A stretch of DNA of 14,032 nucleotides from Clostridia bacterium (lineage in GTDB: Bacteria; Bacillota; Clostridia; Oscillospirales; CAG-272). The translations under genes were made by a program, and so were the position numbers. Under the pieces are notes generated by a model that saw only the letters and a list, made by a program, of their open reading frames with translations, made no database searches and was not told the origin of the DNA. The DNA is taken from contig JAKSPR010000033.1 in NCBI GenBank assembly GCA_024404655.1, positions 1-14,032 of the forward strand, read 5' to 3'. Shown piece by piece: positions 1 to 6,391 of this stretch (within the stretch, counting starts at the first letter, position 1; every line of letters starts with the position of its first letter).

Positions 1-1
1 T

Positions 2-259
2 GAGGAACTCTACCGCCGTTACTTTACTCCCGAAATCCAGAAGATCACCGGCATGAAGGAAAAGTTCGGCTACTCCTACTGGGATGTTGAAACCTCTGCC
101 GGAAAGGTCACGTTCGTTCTGAACAATCCCTTCTCCAATATCCGTGTCCTCGAAGATAATTCCGTCTTCATCAACGATATCGACGGTAACTGCTTCAAGA
201 TCATGGATGTATCCAAGCTGGATGCAGCCAGCCTCCGCAGAATCGAAATTTACCTGTGA
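2..259 (+). CDS. DUF1854 family protein, C-terminal part (5' end outside window)
   Basis: The reading frame is open from the first complete codon of the window (base 2) to the TGA at 257-259, so only the last 85 residues of a longer protein are seen. The methionine at base 53 is internal, because good family-like sequence (EELYRRYFTPEIQKITG) precedes it. The pattern of a KEKFGYSYW segment, NPFSNIRVLEDN, a DIDGN(C)F motif and a closing leucine-rich RRIEIYL matches my knowledge of DUF1854. This small domain of unknown function is typically encoded beside an ABC exporter, and in some proteobacteria near cyanophycin genes. The stop lies 42 bases before the ABC transporter start, so the two are probably co-transcribed. 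The protein has no membrane segment in the visible part and is probably a cytoplasmic partner of the transporter. The biochemical role is unknown. Confidence 0.8.
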   Translation, partial: EELYRRYFTPEIQKITGMKEKFGYSYWDVETSAGKVTFVLNNPFSNIRVLEDNSVFINDIDGNCFKIMDVSKLDAASLRRIEIYL

Positions 260-301
260 TCATACCCTCAAGCGAATTCTCAGAAAGGATTTGTCAGACC
301 T

Positions 302-2551
302 ATGAAACTCATGTATGACATGCCCGCCCCTGACCGGAGCGTGTATGATGCGAATGCCGCGGCGGATGAGAAGCTCATGTATGTGATCCCGTTCAACATC
401 TACGAGGATCAGTTCGTCTCCGGCTGGATGGCATTCACCAATCAGAAAATCTATAAGATTTTGGACGGCAAGCTGCTCGGCACATGGGATATTCTGAAGT
501 GTACCAACTTCAAGACCGAGGTCATGTGCGGAAGCTGCGGCCTCTATGCGACCATCGACGGCTTCACCCCGCTGCTCTGCCAGTTCCTTTCCGGCCGTAA
601 CCTGCCCCGTTATGCGGTCATCTGCAAGGCTTGTGAAATTCTTGTGGAATCCCATAACGAAACTCCCATTACCAACTCCACCCCCGAGCGCTTCTGCCCG
701 AAGTGCAACCGTCCGTATGTCAACCATACGACCATCTGTCCCTACTGTCTTGACAAGATGGAGATCTACAAGAAGCTGTTTGCCATGACCAAAGGCCTGC
801 GTCTGATGATGTGTGTCCCGCTGATCGTCGCAGTCTTCTCCGTGCTCTTCTCCATCATCAACCCGATCATCCAGAAGCATGCGGTGGATGACTACATGCT
901 GGCAGAAAATGCGACGCAGACCGGAGGCTTCCTCTTGATCGTCTGCTCCATCGTCGCCATCGACTTCTTCTCCCGTGCGCTGGGCGTTTTCCAGTCGAGA
1001 ATGTCCGCCATCGCCGGCAACAAGTTCACCCTTGTCATGCGCACGCTGCTTTATGAGAAGATTTCCACCCTGTCTCTGTCCTCCCTGCAGAAGAAGCCTA
1101 CCGGCGACCTCATGCAGCGTATCAACTCCGATACGGATGTGGTGCAGTCCTTCCTCATCAACCAGGTCCCCTCGCTGTTCATCAACGTTGCGACCTTCGT
1201 GATCGCCCTGATCATCATCCTGACGATCAACCCGCTGATCGCGCTGTTCATCGCCGTACCGATTCCCTTCGTTGTGTACCTCGTCTCCATCTTCTGGAAG
1301 CATGTCCGTAAGCGCAACGTCAAGGCATGGATGCTCGGCACCAGAACCTCTTATCTTCTGCAGGATATCTTAAGCGGTATCCGTGTCGTCAAGTGCTACG
1401 GTCAGGAAGAAAGCTCCATTGAAAAGTTCAAAGAGTCCAGTGTCCGCCACGCAAAGCAGAACGAAGAAAATACCAAGGTCTTCGATACGATCTTCCCGCT
1501 GCTCGGTACCCTTGTTCACATCGGTAACTACTTCATCCTGTTCTACGGCTACACCCTGCTGTTCAAGGGCAATATGACCATGGGTCAGCTGTCCCAGATC
1601 ACCTCCTATGCAAACATGATCTACGCACCGCTGATGTGGATCACCTCCCTGCCGAGAAACATTTCCGACTTCGTCACCAGAACCTCCAAGATCTTTGAGA
1701 TTCTGGAAGAAAATCCCGAAGTCGCCGATATCAACCTCCCGATCGATATCCGCATCGAGGGCGATATCAACATCAAGAATGTCACCTTCGGTTATGAAAG
1801 CTACAATCCCGTCCTTGAAAACGTCTCTGTGGATATCAAGGCCGGTGAAATGATCGGTATCGTCGGTCACTCCGGTTCCGGCAAGACCACGCTGATCAAC
1901 CTGATCATGCGTCTCTATGACGTCAACGAAGGTGCCATCACCATTGATGATGTCAACATCAAGGATATCTCCCAGAACGCGCTGAGAAGCCAGATGGGTG
2001 TCGTTTTACAGGAGACCTTCCTGTTCTCCGGTACCATCCGCGACAACATCCGCTACTCCATGCCGCAGGCAACGGACGAAGAAGTCATCGAGGCTGCAAA
2101 GGTCGCAAACGCCCACGACTTCATTCTCTCCCTGCCGGAAGGCTATAACACCATCGTCGGTGAAAAGGGTCACTCCCTGTCCGGCGGTGAGCGTCAGAGA
2201 ATCGCCATTGCCCGCGCTGTCATCCACAATCCCCGTATTCTGATTCTGGACGAAGCTACGGCAGCACTTGACACGGAGACCGAGAAACTGATTCAGGATG
2301 CTCTGAACCGTGTCTGCGCCGGCAGAACGACCCTTGCCATTGCACACCGTCTGTCCACCCTGCGCAACGCCGACAAGCTGCTTGTCCTTGATAAAGGCAA
2401 GGTCGCCGAGTACGGCACCCACGCAGAGCTGCTTGCCAAGAAGGGTATTTACTACAAGCTCGTCATGGCACAGAGAAAGATGGCAAAGAGCTTGAACCAG
2501 CAGAACGAAGAACGTGCTGCAAAGGAAAAGGCCAAGGCCGCAAATGCGTAA
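302..2551 (+). CDS. ABC exporter (type IV half-transporter fused to NBD) with N-terminal PH-like region and zinc ribbon
   Basis: This 749-residue protein is longer than a usual half-size exporter (about 570-600) because of a roughly 165-residue soluble N-terminus. Residues about 30-115 look like a bacterial PH/GRAM-type beta domain. A zinc ribbon follows (C132, C135, C146, C149; spacing CxxC-10-CxxC), and extra CxxC pairs lie at 76/79 and 108/111. Six likely membrane helices lie near 168-189, 208-229, 288-309, 312-333, 396-421 and 433-451. The ATPase domain is intact: Walker A GHSGSGKTT (522-530), Q-loop Q570, signature LSGGE (626-630), Walker B with D650 and E651, and switch histidine H682. 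It should act as a dimer in the plasma membrane, and the substrate is unknown. This architecture next to a DUF1854 gene matches the family sometimes named cyanophycin metabolism-associated ABC transporter, but no cyanophycin gene is visible here. The start is ATG 302, with AAAGGA at 284-289, a slightly long spacing. Confidence 0.9.
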   Translation: MKLMYDMPAPDRSVYDANAAADEKLMYVIPFNIYEDQFVSGWMAFTNQKIYKILDGKLLGTWDILKCTNFKTEVMCGSCGLYATIDGFTPLLCQFLSGRNLPRYAVICKACEILVESHNETPITNSTPERFCPKCNRPYVNHTTICPYCLDKMEIYKKLFAMTKGLRLMMCVPLIVAVFSVLFSIINPIIQKHAVDDYMLAENATQTGGFLLIVCSIVAIDFFSRALGVFQSRMSAIAGNKFTLVMRTLLYEKISTLSLSSLQKKPTGDLMQRINSDTDVVQSFLINQVPSLFINVATFVIALIIILTINPLIALFIAVPIPFVVYLVSIFWKHVRKRNVKAWMLGTRTSYLLQDILSGIRVVKCYGQEESSIEKFKESSVRHAKQNEENTKVFDTIFPLLGTLVHIGNYFILFYGYTLLFKGNMTMGQLSQITSYANMIYAPLMWITSLPRNISDFVTRTSKIFEILEENPEVADINLPIDIRIEGDINIKNVTFGYESYNPVLENVSVDIKAGEMIGIVGHSGSGKTTLINLIMRLYDVNEGAITIDDVNIKDISQNALRSQMGVVLQETFLFSGTIRDNIRYSMPQATDEEVIEAAKVANAHDFILSLPEGYNTIVGEKGHSLSGGERQRIAIARAVIHNPRILILDEATAALDTETEKLIQDALNRVCAGRTTLAIAHRLSTLRNADKLLVLDKGKVAEYGTHAELLAKKGIYYKLVMAQRKMAKSLNQQNEERAAKEKAKAANA

Positions 2552-2575
2552 TTGATTTTCCGCCGCAAAAATCCG

Positions 2576-2615
2576 ACCGTATGGGCACCCTCCGTGAGGA
2601 AGTTGCCCATACGGT
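2576..2615 (+). terminator. Hairpin terminator after the ABC exporter gene
   Basis: A perfect 12-base inverted repeat (ACCGTATGGGCA at 2576-2587 and TGCCCATACGGT at 2604-2615) encloses a 16-base loop. The loop can itself form a CCTC/GAGG mini-stem (2589-2592 with 2596-2599). The short T run in AATTTTGT follows. It starts 25 bases after the ABC stop codon, so it is likely the main intrinsic terminator of that operon. Confidence 0.75.
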
Positions 2616-2640
2616 AATTTTGTATCTGAATACTCTTTTG

Positions 2641-2671
2641 ACGGTATAACCTTTTCGGTTATGCCGTTTTT
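2641..2671 (+). terminator. Second hairpin terminator with T tract
   Basis: ACGGTATAACC (2641-2651) pairs with GGTTATGCCGT (2657-2667), with one G-T wobble and a five-base TTTTC loop. The right arm runs straight into a five-T tract (2667-2671). This is a classical intrinsic terminator in tandem with the hairpin at 2576-2615. It would insulate the downstream regulator gene from read-through. Confidence 0.8.
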
Positions 2672-2714
2672 ATGTAATCAATGATTTATTGATTATTAAA
2701 CAACGAATTGATAA

Positions 2715-2743
2715 TTGATTTTTCCGGATCTGTTTGATATACT
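2715..2743 (+). promoter_or_regulatory. Sigma-A-type promoter of the XRE-type regulator gene
   Basis: TTGATT (2715-2720) and TATACT (2738-2743) are separated by 17 bases, a good match to a housekeeping promoter. An overlapping TATAAT at 2743-2748 is the alternative -10 box, but its spacing to the same -35 would be 22 bases. The region is AT-rich and lies between the tandem terminators and the regulator's ribosome site. Confidence 0.6.
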
Positions 2744-2770
2744 ATAATCACACCGGTGAATCAAATACTT

Positions 2771-2775
2771 GGAGG
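2771..2775 (+). promoter_or_regulatory. Shine-Dalgarno site that decides the start of the XRE-type regulator
   Basis: GGAGG lies 8 bases before ATG 2784, which is ideal spacing. An in-frame TTG at 2769 overlaps this site and cannot itself be preceded by it, so ATG 2784 is the supported start. Confidence 0.8.
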
Positions 2776-2783
2776 ATTACAAT

Positions 2784-3950
2784 ATGCAAATCAGACTCGG
2801 AGAAAAAATCAAAGAACTCCGCAAACGCGATGGGCGTAAACAGGAAGATCTTGCAAATGCTCTCGGCGTAACGAATCAGGCAATCAGCCGTTGGGAAGCA
2901 AACGGTGGATATCCGGATATGGAAATGATCCCGGCAATCGCAAATTATTTTGGGATTACGATTGATGAACTGTTCGGGTATGAAAGTGATCGCACAAGAA
3001 AAGTAGAGCTATATTACGAACAAATCATTGAAATGAACCACAAAAACAACGGTATGGACACTTGCATGAACGAGTGTATCTCTTACGCAAGAAAATGTCT
3101 TGCCGAGTTCCCCGATGATAAAAAACTGACCTATGCTCTCGCAACGGTTCTTTTCAATGCTGGTTACGTTCGTTATGCCGAACATCATCCGACTGATCAA
3201 AACGGATACGATGTCTACGACACGGAACGCCACCGTAATTATCATGAGTGGCAGGAGGCGATCAAACTTTATGAACGACTACTTTCAACTCTTGAACCCG
3301 GTGAGTTACGCGATCAGACCATTCGCGAACTGCTTCAGCTCTATCTGAATATCGGTGAGAAAGATAAGGCAAGCATTGTCGTTAAAACTCTTCCCGATAT
3401 TTCTTCCTGCCGTGAACTGATGACGATAAGCAGCTGTGACGGAAAGGAACGCGCCGCCGCCTGCGCAGAAGCTCTGTTAAGAGTCGTTTCCACGGCTGCC
3501 AATTTGATGATTTCAAGTGTGATTATCAATCAGGAAAATATAGAGAAAAATAATGCTGTAACGATCATCAAAAGTGCGATAAGATTTTTTGAGCTTGTCA
3601 TGCCCGACGGGAACTTCGGCATTTATCATGCGTCTCTTGCATGCATCAATCTGTTTTTATCAGAGCATCTTTGGTGTGTCGGTGATAGGGACGGTGCTTT
3701 TGAAGCACTGGATAATGCGCTTGAACACGCAAAGAAAAATGAAATCTGCCGTTCAACAAACGGTCAGTACTATACTTCACCTGCGGTCAAACTCGCAAAA
3801 ATCGAGGAAAAAGAGTTTACGGAAGCCGGAATCGCCGCCAATCTTTCGGAAGATTGGCCGTGGTGGTCCATTGACGGAAGTGAAAAAGTTAAAGCAGAAA
3901 TGCAATCCGATCCCCGTTGGAACGAGTGGGTCAAACGAACGAAAGCATAA
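2784..3950 (+). CDS. XRE-family helix-turn-helix transcriptional regulator with helical C-terminal sensor region
   Basis: The 388-residue protein begins with a clear Cro/C1-type DNA-binding domain (about residues 5-63). It contains KQEDLANALGVTNQAISRWE, with the recognition helix around residues 30-38, and the typical closing GITIDELFGYE. The remaining roughly 320 residues look alpha-helical and TPR-like, with pieces such as EAIKLYERLL and GAFEALDNALEHAKK, and end in a WPWW and DPRWNEW pattern. This layout is common in Firmicutes regulators whose ligand is unknown. There is no membrane segment. The gene stands alone, with tandem terminators upstream, its own promoter and a terminator downstream, so its target cannot be read from an operon. 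It may act on itself or on the promoter at 4097. It uses TTA and TCA codons and is AT-richer than its neighbours, which suggests separate ancestry. Confidence 0.85.
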   Translation: MQIRLGEKIKELRKRDGRKQEDLANALGVTNQAISRWEANGGYPDMEMIPAIANYFGITIDELFGYESDRTRKVELYYEQIIEMNHKNNGMDTCMNECISYARKCLAEFPDDKKLTYALATVLFNAGYVRYAEHHPTDQNGYDVYDTERHRNYHEWQEAIKLYERLLSTLEPGELRDQTIRELLQLYLNIGEKDKASIVVKTLPDISSCRELMTISSCDGKERAAACAEALLRVVSTAANLMISSVIINQENIEKNNAVTIIKSAIRFFELVMPDGNFGIYHASLACINLFLSEHLWCVGDRDGAFEALDNALEHAKKNEICRSTNGQYYTSPAVKLAKIEEKEFTEAGIAANLSEDWPWWSIDGSEKVKAEMQSDPRWNEWVKRTKA

Positions 3951-3954
3951 ACCA

Positions 3955-3990
3955 AAGGGAGAGGCTACTTCGCTGTGTAGTCTCTCCCTT
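3955..3990 (+). terminator. Long hairpin after the regulator gene, probable terminator
   Basis: AAGGGAGAGGCTAC (3955-3968) pairs with GTAGTCTCTCCCTT (3977-3990) over 14 positions with one G-T wobble and an eight-base loop. It begins four bases after the stop codon. The T-rich run TTCTTTTTG (from about 3998) is some eight bases beyond the stem, unusually far for a textbook terminator. The element could therefore also be a dispersed palindromic repeat that doubles as a terminator. Confidence 0.6.
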
Positions 3991-4096
3991 ACTGCGGTTC
4001 TTTTTGTTATTCCGAAGCCAAAAAGTCCATGGTTGAACGGTTGAAAAACCCCTCGCCTCTGTTTTGATACAAATTTCATGAAGTCAGGAAAAAACC

Positions 4097-4125
4097 TTGC
4101 AATCTGCTCCCTAATGCTGTATAAT
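4097..4125 (+). promoter_or_regulatory. Sigma-A-type promoter of the rhamnosidase operon
   Basis: TTGCAA (4097-4102) and a perfect TATAAT (4120-4125) are separated by 17 bases. The predicted transcript would start near 4132, giving a leader of about 34 bases. This is the strongest housekeeping-type promoter visible in the window. Confidence 0.75.
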
Positions 4126-4165
4126 ATAAGGTGGTATCAACTCCAAATATGAAAGGATTACGGAT

Positions 4166-6385
4166 ATGGATCTCTTTGAACATTCCAAATGGCTCTGGAA
4201 TCAGCGGTATAAGTCCGCGGAGAACCAGTACCTCGATTTTTATGAGAATTTCCGCCTGGAAACTCCCGCAGAAAAATATATCCTGCACATCAGTGCGGAT
4301 TCCAACTATGCAGTTTACGTCAACGGAAAACTGGCTGCGTTCGGTCAGTATGCCGACTACGAAAACTATAAGATTTACGATACCGTGGATCTTTCCGGGA
4401 TGTTCCGTCCGGGCGATAACGAACTGAAAATCACCGTCCACAGCACGGGACGCAACTTCTCTACTTACCGCATCGCACAGCCCGGCATCATCTACTCCCT
4501 TTACGCCGATGACGAGCTGTTCATCATCTCCTCCGACGAGACGGCTATGGCAGTCAACCCCTGCTATCAGAGCGGCCCCATGGAGGTCGTCAGCGGTCAG
4601 CTCGGCTTTACTTATGCTTACGATGCGACCAAGGAAGGCCAGAAACCTGATCTGCGCCGCGCAGAGGTCATAAACAAGCCAAAGGACCTGCTTCCCCGCC
4701 CCATCAAAAAGCTGGTAGTCGGTGAGGACAAGCCCGCGCTGATCCTCTCCCAGGGCGTTTTCATGGATACCCGCAGCGACAAGCTGTCCATCGGTCAGCG
4801 CGTCGAGTATGCGTTCCTCTCCCACCGGGAGCTGGAAGCCATGACCGGCGTTTACGGTCCCAAATATCTGCCCCAGGAAAACGGCCTCACCTTCCGCGGT
4901 GAGAAGTTCGACAACGCCGCAGACGGCATTTATACCGTCCTTGACCTCGGCGAGGAAACTGCAGGCGTGCTCTCCCTCGATATCGACTGCCCCCATGATA
5001 CGGATATCTGGATCGGCTACGGTGAGCATCTGGACGATCTGCGTCCCCGCAGCTATGTGGGAACCCGCAACTTCGCTGTCAAGGTCCGCATGAAGGCCGG
5101 TCGGAATACTTTCGTCGGTCCGTTCCTCCGCATGGGTCTGCGTTTTCTGCAGCTGAATATCTGTGCCGACAACTGCACCATTTATTACGCAGGTGTCCGT
5201 CCCACGGACTATCCGCTGGATCACACCCCGTATTTCCACTGTGCCGATCATCTGCACAACAAGATCTATGAGATCAGCGTCCGCACCCTGGAGCTCTGCA
5301 TGCATGAGCACTATGAGGACTGCCCGTGGCGCGAACAGTCCCTCTATACGATGGACTCCCGCAATCAGATGCTCTGCGGCTATTATGCGTTCGGAGAGGT
5401 CGCTTTTGCAAGAGAATCCCTCCGTATCGCTGCGCTGTCCCTGCGTGATGACGGTATGCTGGAGCTCTGTTCTCCCGCTGTCGTTTCCATCACCATCCCG
5501 TCTTTCACGGCGATCTTTGTCACCCAGCTGGAGGAATACCTCCGCTATACCGGAGACCTTGATTTCGTCCGCGAAATGCTGCCCACCGCCCGCGCTATCA
5601 TCCGTGCGTTCACGGCACAGCTTGACAATCCCGAAAAGCTCCTGCGCTGCCGCAAGGAATCCATTTACTGGAACTACTACGAATGGCAGGACGGTCTGTC
5701 CGGCTCCATCGGTTCTTCCATGGACGAAAGCAAGCAGACCTACGACGCACCCATGAACGCTTTCTTCTCCATGGCGCTCCGTGCCATGGCTGCCATTGAG
5801 GAAGCCTGCGGCAATCCCGCCGAAGCAGAAGCGCTCCGTGAGGAAAAAGCCGATCTGGATGCTGCAATCAACCGTCTCTTCTGGGACCGCGACAAGCAGG
5901 TCTTTGCATCCTTTGTCAATATGCAGGGTGAAAAGTACCACTATGCGGAGCTCTCCAATGCGCTGCTTGTCTGCGCCGATGTCTGCTCCCCCGAAAAGGA
6001 AGACGCGATTCTCGCCGCCTTCGCTGAAAAGACCCTGCTTCCCATCACCGTCAGCCACTCCGTCTTCAAGTATGACGCCATGCTCCGCAGACCGGCGAAA
6101 TACGCAAAATGGGTCTTTGACGAAGTTGCGGACATCTGGGGCAAGATGCTCTATAACGGTGCGACCTCCTTCTATGAGACAGAGGACGGCTCCCATGCCT
6201 TCGGCAACGCCGGTTCTCTCTGTCATGGCTGGTCCGCGGTTCCCGTTTATCTGTACTTCGCTTATGTCCTGGGTCTCAAGCCCACGGCAAACGGTTATAC
6301 CCGTTATGAGATCAAGCCGCTGGACACCGGCATCCACGATGCCTCCGGCCTTGCTGTCACGCCCATCGGTCAGATCTCTCTGTAA
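4166..6385 (+). CDS. GH78-family alpha-L-rhamnosidase-like glycoside hydrolase, cytoplasmic
   Basis: The 739-residue protein starts with beta-sandwich-like modules (about 1-340, including the carbohydrate-binding-like AVYVNGK segment). An (alpha/alpha)6-barrel catalytic domain follows (about 350-690), then a short beta C-terminus. The block DCPWREQSLYTMD (385-397) matches the GH78 DCPxRxExxxxxGD block. D385, E390 and D397 line up with the three acidic residues known from Bacillus RhaB, and E671 in GATSFYE corresponds to the likely catalytic base. GSLCHGWSA near the end is also typical. Members release terminal alpha-L-rhamnose from plant glycosides or rhamnose-containing polysaccharides, but the exact substrate is not readable. 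No signal peptide is present, so the substrate should be an imported oligosaccharide or glycoside, although no sugar transporter is in the window. ATG 4166 is preceded by AAAGGA at 4152-4157, and the gene stops six bases before the next start. Confidence 0.85.
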   Translation: MDLFEHSKWLWNQRYKSAENQYLDFYENFRLETPAEKYILHISADSNYAVYVNGKLAAFGQYADYENYKIYDTVDLSGMFRPGDNELKITVHSTGRNFSTYRIAQPGIIYSLYADDELFIISSDETAMAVNPCYQSGPMEVVSGQLGFTYAYDATKEGQKPDLRRAEVINKPKDLLPRPIKKLVVGEDKPALILSQGVFMDTRSDKLSIGQRVEYAFLSHRELEAMTGVYGPKYLPQENGLTFRGEKFDNAADGIYTVLDLGEETAGVLSLDIDCPHDTDIWIGYGEHLDDLRPRSYVGTRNFAVKVRMKAGRNTFVGPFLRMGLRFLQLNICADNCTIYYAGVRPTDYPLDHTPYFHCADHLHNKIYEISVRTLELCMHEHYEDCPWREQSLYTMDSRNQMLCGYYAFGEVAFARESLRIAALSLRDDGMLELCSPAVVSITIPSFTAIFVTQLEEYLRYTGDLDFVREMLPTARAIIRAFTAQLDNPEKLLRCRKESIYWNYYEWQDGLSGSIGSSMDESKQTYDAPMNAFFSMALRAMAAIEEACGNPAEAEALREEKADLDAAINRLFWDRDKQVFASFVNMQGEKYHYAELSNALLVCADVCSPEKEDAILAAFAEKTLLPITVSHSVFKYDAMLRRPAKYAKWVFDEVADIWGKMLYNGATSFYETEDGSHAFGNAGSLCHGWSAVPVYLYFAYVLGLKPTANGYTRYEIKPLDTGIHDASGLAVTPIGQISL

Positions 6386-6391
6386 GATATC

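Noticed and set aside
260..1303. A 347-residue antisense open frame over the ABC exporter start
   Set aside because: It is in the same codon-aligned register, rich in D, G, H and R, with no recognisable domain. It ends where the sense frame has no TTA codon constraint.
2769..2783. TTG start giving a five-residue longer regulator
   Set aside because: The TTG overlaps the GGAGG ribosome site that serves ATG 2784. The same situation occurs at 8086 for the channel gene.
2715..2783. Possible riboswitch or leader structure before the regulator gene
   Set aside because: The leader from the predicted start to the ATG is only about 35 bases, with no room or conserved motif for a riboswitch.
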